DNA of 49,090 bases from Alkalibacter mobilis. GTDB lineage: Bacteria; Bacillota; Clostridia; Eubacteriales; Alkalibacteraceae. Shown in pieces: positions 7,185 to 15,205 of this stretch (positions are counted from its first letter, which is position 1; each line of letters opens with the position of its first letter). A program made the position numbers and the translations under genes. Location of the stretch: contig NZ_JADNRK010000015.1 in NCBI RefSeq assembly GCF_015594845.1, forward strand, positions 1 through 49,090, in the 5' to 3' direction. The notes under the pieces were generated by a model that saw nothing but the letters and a program-made list of their open reading frames with translations, made no database searches and was not told the DNA's origin.

Positions 7185-8870
7185 TCAATTTGACAACATT
7201 TTGCCGGCCGTCAGGATAGCGTTTTGAACGGTATTAAAGAATTTACCTTCCCCCACAGATTCTATATATCCAGAATTGACAAGAAGTCGATGTGGTTGTG
7301 GTTTCAATTCACAATAGAATAAATCTATGTTCATTTCAATGCAACGATGATTGATTCTTCGAAGCGAATTAAGTGCAGTTGCATCCATTATGGGGACATC
7401 TTTAAGTTGAAGGATCAAAAATTTTGTTTCTATATTTAACTCATCAAGTACATCTACAAAAGTATTGGCAGCTCCGAAAAATAGAGGTCCGTTTATTTCA
7501 TACAGCAGGATTTGACTATCCATGTGCTTGTGATAATCTGAAACATCTTCCATGGATTCATGATAGTTTTCCTCAAAAAGGTCCAGATAAGATCTACTTG
7601 TATTTTCAATCGCCGTGCTGTCAGCCATTCTCTTGATAAATAATCCCATGGCTACGAGCATTCCGATTTCAATTGCAATGATGAGATCAAATACGACCGT
7701 AAGAGTAAATGTCAAAAGAAGAACAGAAGCGTCGCTTTTGGTAGATTTCAAAAGTTCTTTAAAAGATCGCCACTCACTCATGTTGTAGGAAACGACCATC
7801 AATATCGCACTTAAGGTGGTCATTGGGATCAAAGAGGCGAGAGGCATAAACATGATCATTATAAGAAAAAGTACCAGAGAGTGTACTATGCCTGCTATTG
7901 GAGTTCTGCCGCCGTTTTTGACATTGGCTGCAGTTCTGGCTATGGCACCGGTAGCGGGGATCCCACCGAAAATTGCAGAACCGATATTTGCTATACCCTG
8001 TGCTATAAGCTCTGTGTTGGATCGATGTCTTTTTCCGATCATCCCGTCAGCGACCATGGCGGATAACAAGGATTCTATACTGGCCAAAAATGCAATGGTC
8101 ATTGCGGGAGGAAAAAGGTTTTTTAGTGTATTGACAGAAAGGTCGATAGAAGAAAATTCAACAAAAGATATCTTGTTGGAGATTTCACCAAAAAGACTCC
8201 CTATAGTTAAAACATCAAGCTTGAAAATAGATACTATCAGTGTACCGAAGATAAGAGCAACGAGGGATCCGGGTATTGTTTTGTTGACTCTCGGCCATAA
8301 TACTATTATCAAGATCGAGAGAACTCCGACAAAAATAGTCGGTATGCCCGCTGAACTTGCATTTTCAATATAGACATGCCATTTTTCAAAAAAGTCGGCG
8401 GGAACTTCTGAGATATTAAGACCTAAAAAATCTTTTATTTGAGTTGAAAACAGCACAACGGCAATTCCTGAAGTAAACCCGATGGTGATGGGGTATGGGA
8501 TGTATCTTATCAAATTTCCAAACTTTAAAAGGCCAAAAGCTATCATTATCAGTCCAGCCATAATTGTAGAAATAGTAAGTCCCTGTATGCCGTATTCTTG
8601 GATTATTCCGTAAACAATTATTACAAAAGCTCCGGTAGGACCACCGATTTGAACTCTGCTGCCACCAAAAAATGAAATTAAGAACCCGGCAATAACTGCA
8701 GTGACCAGGCCTTTTTCAGGATCGACTCCGGAAGAAATCCCTAAAGCGATCGACAAGGGCAGCGCTATTATGGCTACGATTATCCCGGCGATAATGTCAT
8801 CTTTGATTTGTTTCTTGTTAAGTGACGGATTTTTGGTTTTGATCATAGATAAAAGTTTTGGTTTGAACAT
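7185..8870 (-). CDS. SulP-family anion transporter with STAS domain
   Basis: Membrane anion transporter of the SLC26/SulP family, 561 residues. The membrane part (about 20-430) has the SulP hallmark near the N-terminus (GIIVAIIALPLSIALGISSG) and the conserved GGSRVQIGGPTGAF segment. A cytoplasmic STAS domain follows at about 445-555 (LRRINHRC, DVPIMDATAL). The family carries sulfate, bicarbonate or other anions, usually coupled to H+ or Na+; the substrate is not evident here. ATG at 8870 has GGAGG 9 bases upstream, and a near-consensus promoter precedes it. No recognisable terminator separates it from the next promoter. Confidence 0.93.
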   Translation of the reverse strand: MFKPKLLSMIKTKNPSLNKKQIKDDIIAGIIVAIIALPLSIALGISSGVDPEKGLVTAVIAGFLISFFGGSRVQIGGPTGAFVIIVYGIIQEYGIQGLTISTIMAGLIMIAFGLLKFGNLIRYIPYPITIGFTSGIAVVLFSTQIKDFLGLNISEVPADFFEKWHVYIENASSAGIPTIFVGVLSILIIVLWPRVNKTIPGSLVALIFGTLIVSIFKLDVLTIGSLFGEISNKISFVEFSSIDLSVNTLKNLFPPAMTIAFLASIESLLSAMVADGMIGKRHRSNTELIAQGIANIGSAIFGGIPATGAIARTAANVKNGGRTPIAGIVHSLVLFLIMIMFMPLASLIPMTTLSAILMVVSYNMSEWRSFKELLKSTKSDASVLLLTFTLTVVFDLIIAIEIGMLVAMGLFIKRMADSTAIENTSRSYLDLFEENYHESMEDVSDYHKHMDSQILLYEINGPLFFGAANTFVDVLDELNIETKFLILQLKDVPIMDATALNSLRRINHRCIEMNIDLFYCELKPQPHRLLVNSGYIESVGEGKFFNTVQNAILTAGKMLSN

Positions 8871-8902
8871 TGTTTATGCCTCCATTGTTTAAAATTCAAC
8901 TA

Positions 8903-8931
8903 ATTCTACGACTTTTAAATAACCCTGTCAA
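8903..8931 (-). promoter_or_regulatory. Predicted SulP promoter
   Basis: Minus strand: TTGACA (8926-8931), 17-base spacer, TAGAAT (8903-8908). The rest of the 325-base gap to 9195 holds the TPP riboswitch, its promoter and its terminator. Confidence 0.7.
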
Positions 8932-8990
8932 TGGATGGAGAATGTACTTTGATGTTTTATTGAAAATCGATTGAAAATTTTCAATTCAGG

Positions 8991-9019
8991 TTGTTTATTT
9001 AAATTACATATGATATAAT
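8991..9019 (+). promoter_or_regulatory. Promoter of the TPP-riboswitch operon
   Basis: TTGTTT (8991-8996), 17-base spacer, TATAAT (9014-9019), about 20 bases before the riboswitch. Confidence 0.65.
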
Positions 9020-9037
9020 CGGTTCACAAGTAAATAT

Positions 9038-9121
9038 ATGTGCTAGGGGTGCCTTTTGGCTGAGAGAAGTTTATCTTTAACCCTTTGAACCTGACGCGGT
9101 TAGAACTGCCGGAGGAAAGCT
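9038..9121 (+). promoter_or_regulatory. TPP riboswitch (THI element)
   Basis: Contains the conserved core in order: AGGGGTGCC, GCTGAGA, ACCCTTTGAACCTGA, GGTTAGAACTGCCGGAGG. These form the thiamine pyrophosphate aptamer. A terminator at 9136-9165 follows, so binding of TPP should stop transcription of the downstream thiamine-precursor genes. Confidence 0.96.
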
Positions 9122-9135
9122 TATTTAAAAATCCC

Positions 9136-9165
9136 AAGCACTGTAGATATTATGGTGCTTTTTTT
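9136..9165 (+). terminator. Terminator of the TPP riboswitch
   Basis: AAGCAC (9136-9141) pairs with GTGCTT (9155-9160), followed by a T run to 9165. It lies between aptamer and first gene, the place of an expression platform. Confidence 0.7.
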
Positions 9166-9195
9166 CTGTTTAAATCAAAAAAGAGGTGATTTTTG

Positions 9196-9939
9196 ATGTA
9201 TGTAGACGCACATACCCACTTGGAGCAGTTCGAAGACAAAATAGGTGATGCCATAAATAAAATGGAAAAAGATAAAATCATGTCTGTTGCATGTTCTATG
9301 AATCCCGGATCTTATGAATACTCAAAGAAATTTGCCGAAGGCAAGGATCTCATAATACCCGCATTCGGCATCCACCCCTGGGAAGCTCACAAATTCGTCG
9401 ATGATTTGGATGTTTTTGATTCATGCATAATGGAATCACAGTTGATTGGGGAAATCGGACTGGATTTTTACTGGATCACAAACAACAAATTTTATTCATA
9501 TCAGCGTAAAGTGTTTGAATATATGCTTTCAAGGTGTCAAAGATACGAAAAAAGTCCCAACATGCATACTAAAGGAGCGGAGTCGGAGATTCTCGAATAT
9601 CTGATGAGATATGAAATCAAAAATCCGATAATTCACTGGTATAGCGGACCTAGGGATGTATTTGAAAAGCTAGTGGATAGAGGTTGCTATTTTACAATTG
9701 GAGTGGATGTATATAACTCTAAAATTACGCGGGATCTGGTCAAATCGTTACCTAAAGATAAAATTTTGACTGAAACAGATGGTCCTGATGCATTGAAGTG
9801 GATTAACGGGAAAAGGGGATATCCCAGTGAAATCAAGAAGGTAGTCAGAGAAATTTCCATATTGTTGAATATGGATGAAGAAGAGATCAAAAGTCAAATA
9901 TATGATAATCTTACGAAAATATTATCTCAATCAAAATAG
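9196..9939 (+). CDS. TatD-family metal-dependent hydrolase, TPP-riboswitch controlled
   Basis: A 247-residue TIM-barrel amidohydrolase-fold protein. All TatD metal and catalytic positions can be seen: HxH (AHTHLE), Glu in GEIGLDFYW, His in NMHTKGAE, His in IIHWYSG and Asp in ETDGPDAL. TatD proteins are usually 3'-5' deoxyribonucleases, but the context argues for something else: it is the first gene behind a TPP riboswitch and ahead of a ThiXYZ-like importer. A hydrolase acting on imported pyrimidine, in the role of the unrelated YlmB deformylase of Bacillus, is an inference. ATG at 9196 was preferred to the TTG one codon upstream because AGAGGTG is then better spaced. Confidence 0.85.
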   Translation: MYVDAHTHLEQFEDKIGDAINKMEKDKIMSVACSMNPGSYEYSKKFAEGKDLIIPAFGIHPWEAHKFVDDLDVFDSCIMESQLIGEIGLDFYWITNNKFYSYQRKVFEYMLSRCQRYEKSPNMHTKGAESEILEYLMRYEIKNPIIHWYSGPRDVFEKLVDRGCYFTIGVDVYNSKITRDLVKSLPKDKILTETDGPDALKWINGKRGYPSEIKKVVREISILLNMDEEEIKSQIYDNLTKILSQSK

Positions 9940-9953
9940 GAGGAATAATAATT

Positions 9954-10241
9954 ATGAAAAATGTTAATGTCAGCCTTCAAATCATTCCAGTGGTTCCTGA
10001 AGAAGAAATATATCCAGTAGTTGACAAGGTGATCGATATGATCAAGGAAAAAGGAGTGATTTATGTAGTTGGTCCAATGGAGACTACCATGGAAGGTGAT
10101 TATGAAGTTCTCATGAATATCGTAAAAGAAGCGCAAGAAATTTGCTATGATTTGGGAGCAGATAGAGTTCTTGCTGTAGTAAAAATAGACTCGAAAAAAA
10201 ATGGGGTCACCATAGATGAAAAAATTTATAAATACAGATAA
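9954..10241 (+). CDS. Thiamine-binding-type small protein (MTH1187/YkoF family)
   Basis: A 95-residue ferredoxin-like-fold protein of the family once called DUF77 (Thiamine_BP). The N-terminal strand (VNVSLQIIPVVP), the ETTMEGD turn and the GADRVLAVVKID strand near the C-terminus are typical. Members are cytoplasmic and bind thiamine or its hydroxymethylpyrimidine moiety. It has AGGAGG upstream of its ATG and its end overlaps the permease gene by 26 bases. Its place under TPP control between a hydrolase and a pyrimidine importer supports a pyrimidine-binding role. Confidence 0.88.
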   Translation: MKNVNVSLQIIPVVPEEEIYPVVDKVIDMIKEKGVIYVVGPMETTMEGDYEVLMNIVKEAQEICYDLGADRVLAVVKIDSKKNGVTIDEKIYKYR

Positions 10242-10983
10242 AATCTATCCTGCAATTGGAATTTTCGGTATTTTGATTATTTGGCAGGCATTGGTAGTGA
10301 TCAGACAAACACCGATGTACATTTTACCTTCACCCATCGATATCGGTCTTGCTCTTGTAAAAGACTGGGATTTAATCTATTATCACTTGATCGTTACAGT
10401 TTATGAATCACTTGCGGGATTTGCGATTTCCATAATCCTTGCATTTCTTATATCGATTTTTATGGATAGTTTCAATTTTATTAAAAAGTTACTATACCCG
10501 ATTTTGGTGATCTCGCAAACCATACCCATAATAGCCCTGGCGCCGCTTTTTATTATTTGGTTCGGTTTTGGAATGATGCCTAAAATCGTTACGGTGGTGA
10601 TCGTGTGTTTTTTCCCTATAGCCATAAATTTGGTGGATGGTATGGACAGCATTGATGATGACTACCTTAAACTTTTCAAATCGATGAAAGCAAGCAAAAT
10701 TCAAACTTTATATCATTTGAAATTGCCTTTTTCCATGGTCTATTTTTTCTCTGGGCTGAAAATAGGTGCTACATATATGATCATGTCGGCGGTCATAGGT
10801 GAATGGCTCGGTGGAGATAGAGGTATAGGAGTTTATATGTTGAGAGCTAAAAATGCATATGCCCTTGATAGGGTTTTTGCCTCCATTGTTGTAATTGTAG
10901 GATTGAGTATATTACTCATTACATTGATTGAGTTAATGAGTAAAAAAATTTTAGTTTGGCAAAATGAAAGGGATGAAGAATAA
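10216..10983 (+). CDS. thiX: ABC permease, thiamine-precursor uptake (ThiX-like)
   Basis: Membrane subunit of an ABC importer of the SsuC/TauC/ThiX type, 255 residues and about six helices. The cytoplasmic coupling loop for the ATPase (the EAA-like segment) is visible as SMKASKIQTLYHLKLPFSMVY. TPP-riboswitch control and the following NMT1/THI5-like binding protein point to a pyrimidine precursor such as formylaminopyrimidine or HMP, not sulfonates. The gene overlaps its upstream neighbour by 26 bases and ends one base into the start of the next gene (ATAATG), so translation is probably coupled. Confidence 0.88.
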   Translation: MKKFINTDKIYPAIGIFGILIIWQALVVIRQTPMYILPSPIDIGLALVKDWDLIYYHLIVTVYESLAGFAISIILAFLISIFMDSFNFIKKLLYPILVISQTIPIIALAPLFIIWFGFGMMPKIVTVVIVCFFPIAINLVDGMDSIDDDYLKLFKSMKASKIQTLYHLKLPFSMVYFFSGLKIGATYMIMSAVIGEWLGGDRGIGVYMLRAKNAYALDRVFASIVVIVGLSILLITLIELMSKKILVWQNERDEE

Positions 10984-11966
10984 TGAAAAATTTTAAAATT
11001 ACTTTTACATTGTTATTGCTGGTCTTAGGACTAATTGCGTTTGCTGGATGTGACGGAACAAAAAATGAAAAAACTACCGTCATATTGGATTGGACTCCAA
11101 ACACGAATCATACCGGTCTTTACGTGGCACTGGAGAAGGGATATTTTGAAGAAGAAGGACTGGACGTAGAGATCGTTCAACCCATGGAAGGTTCCTCTAC
11201 AACTTTAGTGGCAGCAGGGCAGGGTGATTTTGCAGTTAGCTATCAAGAGGATGTGACATTTGCGCTCACGGGCAAAGAGCCTCTTCCGGTAAAGGCTATT
11301 GCAACAATAATTCAGGAAAATACTTCAGGATTTGCTTCAAGAAAATCTGAGAATATAACTACAGTTAAAGATTTCGAAGGAAAGGTGTACGGAGGCTGGG
11401 GATCACCTTCTGAAGAAGCGATACTGAAGGCGGTTATGGAAAGTGCTGGAGCAGATCATGAAGCTCTGAAAAATGTAAATATTGGTACGGATGATTTTTT
11501 TGCCGCTACAGAAAAAGAAATCGATATAGTATGGATTTTTGAAGGTTGGACAGGTATCGAAGCCGAATTAAGAGGCGTTGACTTGGATTATATGCCGTTG
11601 AAGGATCTTGACGAAAGATTGAACTACTATACACCAATACTTATAACCAATAATACATTGATCGATGAAGATCCTGAAAAAATAGAGGCATTTTTAAGAG
11701 CTGCTGAAAAAGGATACATGTATGCCATCGACAACCCTGAGGATGCAGCAGAGATATTACTGAAAAAAGCACCGGAACTTGATAGAACCTTGGTAATTGA
11801 AAGCCAAAAATTCCTGGCAGGACAATACATGAAAGGTGTAGAAAAATGGGGGGACATGAAAGGATCCATCTGGAAAGATTATTCGGATTTTCTGATGGAA
11901 AATGGTCTTCTCGAGAGGGAGTTGGAAGTTGATAATGCCTACACAAACGAATTCCTCCACAAATAA
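10983..11966 (+). CDS. thiY: Thiamine-precursor binding lipoprotein (ThiY-like)
   Basis: Extracellular substrate-binding lipoprotein of the NMT1/THI5-like family, 327 residues. A signal peptide ends in the lipobox IAFAGC, so Cys23 should be lipidated. The mature part begins with the family signature LDWTPNTNHTGLYVALEKGYF and includes the typical GQGDFAVSYQE segment that forms the ligand cleft. It should deliver a pyrimidine thiamine precursor to the permease at 10216-10983. It shares the TPP-riboswitch transcript and overlaps the ATPase gene by 32 bases. Confidence 0.9.
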   Translation: MKNFKITFTLLLLVLGLIAFAGCDGTKNEKTTVILDWTPNTNHTGLYVALEKGYFEEEGLDVEIVQPMEGSSTTLVAAGQGDFAVSYQEDVTFALTGKEPLPVKAIATIIQENTSGFASRKSENITTVKDFEGKVYGGWGSPSEEAILKAVMESAGADHEALKNVNIGTDDFFAATEKEIDIVWIFEGWTGIEAELRGVDLDYMPLKDLDERLNYYTPILITNNTLIDEDPEKIEAFLRAAEKGYMYAIDNPEDAAEILLKKAPELDRTLVIESQKFLAGQYMKGVEKWGDMKGSIWKDYSDFLMENGLLERELEVDNAYTNEFLHK

Positions 11967-12681
11967 GCCTGAAGAAGTCATAGTTCTAAACAACGTCAAA
12001 AAAACCTTTGGTCCGATGACTGTTTTTGAAGATATTTCACTTCATGTAAATAAAAACGAGGTCGTTTCAGTATTGGGTTCAAGCGGAAGCGGAAAAAGCA
12101 CGTTGTTTAATATTATAGCCGGATTGTATGGTGTAGATGAAGGAATTGTTAAAGTTAAAGGTAGCATAGGGTACATGCAGCAAAAGGATCTGCTGTTACC
12201 CTGGAAAACCGTCTATGACAATATAGCTTTGCCCTTGAAAATTAAAAAAGTTGCCAAAGAAGATATAAATATGAAAATACAAAAATATCTTCCAGTTGTG
12301 GGTTTGCAAGGTTATGAAAATAAATACCCATACCAACTATCAGGTGGAATGCGCCAAAGAGCGAGTTTTATGCGAACATTGATGACTGCAGAGGATATAA
12401 TGCTTTTTGATGAAGCGTTTGGTTCACTTGATTCGGTGACTAGAGGCCAGATGCAAAAATGGCTTCTGGAAATGAAGGATATTTTGGGGAATACAGTGCT
12501 TTTTATAACCCACGATATAGATGAAGCAATTTATTTATCGGATAGGATTTATGTTTTATCAAAAATACCGGCAAAAATTCAAAAGGAGATAGTCGTGGAT
12601 TTCCACAAGGATGACAAGGACAAAAGACTTTTGTCTCACAAATTGTTGGAATTGAAAAGTGAAATCCTGAAGCTTTTGTAA
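11935..12681 (+). CDS. thiZ: ABC ATPase for thiamine-precursor uptake (ThiZ-like)
   Basis: Cytoplasmic ATPase of the importer, 248 residues from ATG 11935. It has Walker A (GSSGSGKST), Q-loop region (GYMQQKDLLLPW), signature LSGGMRQR and Walker B ILMFDEAF-like (IMLFDEAFGSLD), typical of the SsuB/TauB/ThiZ group where alanine replaces the usual proline. The frame is open back to 11902, but those extra codons lie wholly inside the binding-protein gene. The purine-rich GAGAGGGAG upstream is the probable ribosome site. Last gene of the TPP-controlled operon; no terminator was recognised after it. Confidence 0.9.
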   Translation: MPTQTNSSTNKPEEVIVLNNVKKTFGPMTVFEDISLHVNKNEVVSVLGSSGSGKSTLFNIIAGLYGVDEGIVKVKGSIGYMQQKDLLLPWKTVYDNIALPLKIKKVAKEDINMKIQKYLPVVGLQGYENKYPYQLSGGMRQRASFMRTLMTAEDIMLFDEAFGSLDSVTRGQMQKWLLEMKDILGNTVLFITHDIDEAIYLSDRIYVLSKIPAKIQKEIVVDFHKDDKDKRLLSHKLLELKSEILKLL

Positions 12682-12692
12682 GAAGTTTGTGT

Positions 12693-12721
12693 TTGTAAAA
12701 CCGCTGAATAAGCTCTATAAT
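12693..12721 (+). promoter_or_regulatory. Predicted promoter of the HD-domain gene
   Basis: TTGTAA (12693-12698), 17-base spacer, TATAAT (12716-12721), leaving a very short leader before the ribosome site at 12732. Confidence 0.55.
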
Positions 12722-12744
12722 ATAGAGAAAAAGAGGTGGTAGAT

Positions 12745-13308
12745 TTGGGTTACATACCTACGATGGAAGAAGCTCAAAAGTTGTTGGAAAAATACAATCA
12801 GGATTCTTTTCTGCTTAAGCACGCAAAAATAGTTTCAGGAATATTGGGTTATTATGCCCAAAAAAAGGATCCTGAAAATGAAGAGTTCTGGAGAGTTGTT
12901 GGACTATTGCATGATTTGGATTTTGAAAAATATCCTCAGGACCACTGTAAAAAAACTGCAGAAATATTGCAGGAAAATGAAATCGATGAAAAACTCATTA
13001 GAGCAATTGTCAGTCACGGTTATGGAATCGTCACCGACGTTAAACCCGAGCTTGAAATGGAAAAAGTTTTGTTTGCGACCGATGAATTATCAGGTTTGAT
13101 AGGAGCTACAGCCATTATGAGACCTTCTAAGAGCTTGAGTGACTTGGAGGTAAAGTCGGTTATGAAAAAATTCAAAACGCCTGGGTTTGCCAAAGGTTGT
13201 TCAAGAGAGGTCATCAGTCAAGGAGCTGAGATGCTTGGTTTGGACATCAAAGAATTGATCCAGGAAACCATAGATGCGATGCGAGATATGGGAGATGAAA
13301 TCCTGTAG
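12745..13308 (+). CDS. HD-domain protein (putative phosphohydrolase)
   Basis: A 187-residue protein with an HD fold: His26 (LLKHAKIV), His56-Asp57 (GLLHDLDF), a histidine near 91 (VSHGYG) and the distal Asp in ATDELSG. These are the metal ligands of HD phosphohydrolases. Small stand-alone HD proteins of this kind are common in clostridia, and their nucleotide or phospho-substrate is generally not known. The start is taken as TTG at 12745, because AAGAGGTGG is then 5-6 bases upstream; GTG at 12736 lies inside that site. The gene ends 2 bases before the next possible start. Confidence 0.8.
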   Translation: MGYIPTMEEAQKLLEKYNQDSFLLKHAKIVSGILGYYAQKKDPENEEFWRVVGLLHDLDFEKYPQDHCKKTAEILQENEIDEKLIRAIVSHGYGIVTDVKPELEMEKVLFATDELSGLIGATAIMRPSKSLSDLEVKSVMKKFKTPGFAKGCSREVISQGAEMLGLDIKELIQETIDAMRDMGDEIL

Positions 13309-13352
13309 AAGTGTACTATCAAAATTCAAAATGGAAAGGGGTACATGCAACG

Positions 13353-13844
13353 ATGGGACGATACGATATGGAAAAATTGTACCACATGACTGTGGAATCG
13401 ATGGAAAAAAGAGGTGTACATCTTGAGGATATTGCAGAAATAGTAGTTTTTTTACAAAAGGATTATCACCCGGATCTTACATTGGAAGAAAGTCTGGAAA
13501 ATATCAAGGCGGTTGTTTCGAAGCGTGAAACTATACATGCCATATTAACAGGCATATCTTTAGACGAGATAGCCGAAAAAAAGCTTTTGCCTCAACCTTT
13601 GCAGGAAATAGTTGAAACTGATGAATCCCTGTACGGAATCGATGAAATACTGCCGTTGTCCATAGTTAACCTATATGGGACCATCGGTTTGACAAACTAC
13701 GGGTATCTTGACAAGGAAAAAATCGGCATCGTAAAAAAATTGGACACAAAAGTTGGAAGCAGGGTCAATACTTTCATGGATGATTTAGTATGTGCGATAG
13801 CTGCAGCTGCTGCAAGCAGAATTGCCCACTCTGACAAATATTAA
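13353..13844 (+). CDS. Phosphatidylglycerophosphatase A-like protein
   Basis: Likely phospholipid phosphatase or relative, similar to PgpA and Bacillus YutG. The diagnostic C-terminal half is present: a glycine-rich TNYGYLDKEKIGIVKKLD segment and FMDDLVCAIAAAAASRIAH. Relatives dephosphorylate phosphatidylglycerol phosphate, but Firmicute YutG-type members have been assigned mainly by homology. From the ATG at 13353 it is 163 residues, with AAGGGG about 11 bases upstream. A GTG at 13311 would add 14 residues but has no clear ribosome site. It may be cotranscribed with the HD gene. Confidence 0.8.
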   Translation: MGRYDMEKLYHMTVESMEKRGVHLEDIAEIVVFLQKDYHPDLTLEESLENIKAVVSKRETIHAILTGISLDEIAEKKLLPQPLQEIVETDESLYGIDEILPLSIVNLYGTIGLTNYGYLDKEKIGIVKKLDTKVGSRVNTFMDDLVCAIAAAAASRIAHSDKY

Positions 13845-13873
13845 CAAGCAAAAAATTCATAGTTAAAAAGGTA

Positions 13874-13902
13874 TTGATAATTAAATGCCTTTATGGTAAC
13901 CT
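13874..13902 (+). promoter_or_regulatory. Possible promoter of the cobalamin operon
   Basis: TTGATA (13874-13879), 17-base spacer, TAACCT (13897-13902). The -10 box is poor, but this is the best match between pgpA-like gene and riboswitch. Confidence 0.3.
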
Positions 13903-13923
13903 AATTACATAATTTAATAGAGA

Positions 13924-14110
13924 TAGAGGTTCTTAAAGATTAATAGGGAATGAGGTGAAATACCTCAGCAGCCCCCGCTACTGTGAGGATAACGAAACTG
14001 AACGCATCCACTGCAACTTGACGTTGTGGGAAGGAGTTTAGGATTAGGATGATTCCGAGCCAGGAGACCTGCCTGTATCCAAGATTTGTAAAGCTTCGGA
14101 GGGAAGAGAT
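13924..14110 (+). promoter_or_regulatory. Cobalamin riboswitch
   Basis: Conserved pieces appear in the right order: GGTTCTTAAAG near 13928, GGGAATGAGGTGAAATACCTC, CAGCAGCCCCCGCTACTGTGA, and the B12 box GCCAGGAGACCTGCC around 14060. This is the adenosylcobalamin-type aptamer. With the terminator at 14145-14172 it should shut off the whole cbi operon when cobalamin is plentiful. The 364-base gap 13845-14208 is taken up by promoter, aptamer and terminator. Confidence 0.96.
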
Positions 14111-14144
14111 TTGCATTAAATGGGATACATAATTCTGTTTAACC

Positions 14145-14172
14145 AAGACCCGGCATGGAGCCGGGTCTTTTT
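14145..14172 (+). terminator. Terminator of the cobalamin riboswitch
   Basis: Ten-bp GC-rich stem (AAGACCCGGC, 14145-14154, with 14160-14169), loop of 5, then T residues. Placed between the aptamer and cbiM. Confidence 0.85.
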
Positions 14173-14208
14173 ATGTTTCCTCCAAGAAAAAAAGAGAGGA
14201 TGAGAAAA

Positions 14209-14943
14209 ATGATCAAAAAGAAAAAACAGATTTTCGTATTGTTAATGTTCGCAAGTGTCCTTTTATATCAGGACGGAGTAAAAGCTATGCATATTATGGA
14301 AGGATTTTTGCCGGTGAAATGGGCTTTGTTTTGGTTGGTTGCAACCTTGCCGTTTTTTATTTTGGGGTTGAGAAGGCTGAATGCAATATTCAAAGACGAA
14401 CCTGAAAAAAAATTACTGGTAGCGCTGGCAGGTGCGTTTGTATTTCTACTTTCGGCTCTTAAGCTTCCATCAGTCACGGGGAGTTGTTCCCATCCTACGG
14501 GAACCGGTTTGGGTGCCATCTTATTTGGGCCTTCCGTAATGTCGGTTCTAGGAGTTATTGTACTTTTATTTCAGGCTCTGTTATTGGCACATGGCGGATT
14601 GACAACTATTGGAGCAAATGCATTTTCTATGGCGGTGGCAGGACCTTTTATAACGTACGGTTTATTCCTGCTCCTCAGAAAATTTAAAGTGAATTTGTAT
14701 CTTTCGGTATTCATAGCAACCGCCACAGGAAATCTGGCCACATATGTTATCACTTCTTTACAACTAGGGTTTGCGTTTCCGGATCCATTGTCAGGGATAA
14801 TAGGTTCATCCTTGAAATTCATGGCTATTTTTGCCTTGACTCAAATCCCCATAGCTATGGGTGAGGGACTATTGAGTGCGCTGATATTCAACAAAATTAA
14901 AGACAATGAGAAAGAAGGGATTTTATATGAAGAAATCTACTAA
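14209..14943 (+). CDS. cbiM: Cobalt ECF transporter, substrate-specific subunit CbiM
   Basis: Integral membrane S-component of the CbiMNQO cobalt importer, 244 residues. A signal-like N-terminus ends in VKA followed by MHIMEGFLP; in this family the mature protein begins with Met-His, and those residues help bind Co2+. Further CbiM marks are PSVTGSCSHPTGTGLGA and LLLAHGGLTTIGANAFSM. The frame is open to an ATG at 14155 in the terminator hairpin, but AGAGAGGATG precedes the ATG at 14209. First gene of the cobalamin operon. Confidence 0.96.
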   Translation: MIKKKKQIFVLLMFASVLLYQDGVKAMHIMEGFLPVKWALFWLVATLPFFILGLRRLNAIFKDEPEKKLLVALAGAFVFLLSALKLPSVTGSCSHPTGTGLGAILFGPSVMSVLGVIVLLFQALLLAHGGLTTIGANAFSMAVAGPFITYGLFLLLRKFKVNLYLSVFIATATGNLATYVITSLQLGFAFPDPLSGIIGSSLKFMAIFALTQIPIAMGEGLLSALIFNKIKDNEKEGILYEEIY

Positions 14944-15205
14944 AATATTTATTCTGCTATTACTGGTGGCTTTGGTGGTAGTTCCCTTGAAACTATTGCC
15001 CGACGCTGAATTTTCTGGTGCCGATGGTGAGGCAGAGGGTGTCATTCAGCAAATCGCCCCTAGCTATGAACCGTGGTTCGAACCTTTGATAGAGCCGGCA
15101 AGCGGCGAAATAGAAAGTTTTCTGTTTGCCTTGCAGGCCGCAATAGGAGCCTCTGTTATAGCATATTATTTGGGATACAGGAAGGCCAGCAAGAAAAATG
15201 CTTAG
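14927..15205 (+). CDS. cbiN: Cobalt transport protein CbiN
   Basis: Small accessory membrane subunit of the cobalt importer, 92 residues, with two helices (about residues 6-22 and 65-83) joined by an extracytoplasmic loop rich in acidic residues (GADGEAEGVIQQIAP), as in other CbiN. It loads metal into CbiM. The start is ATG 14927, overlapping the end of cbiM by 17 bases; the longer frame from 14906 has no support. Confidence 0.94.
   Translation: MKKSTKIFILLLLVALVVVPLKLLPDAEFSGADGEAEGVIQQIAPSYEPWFEPLIEPASGEIESFLFALQAAIGASVIAYYLGYRKASKKNA

Noticed and set aside
7816-8373. 185-codon open frame on the plus strand
   Set aside because: Antisense to the SulP gene; composition reflects that gene's codons.
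13867-13892. Inverted repeat AAAGGTAT / ATGCCTTT after the PgpA-like gene
   Set aside because: Long loop, one G-T pair and no T run, so too weak to call a terminator.
13940-14146. 68-codon minus-strand frame between pgpA-like gene and cbiM
   Set aside because: It runs through the cobalamin riboswitch; the sequence is explained by RNA structure.
14155-14208. N-terminal extension of cbiM starting in the terminator hairpin
   Set aside because: The ATG lies in the hairpin loop with no ribosome site; ATG 14209 has one and gives a normal CbiM signal sequence.
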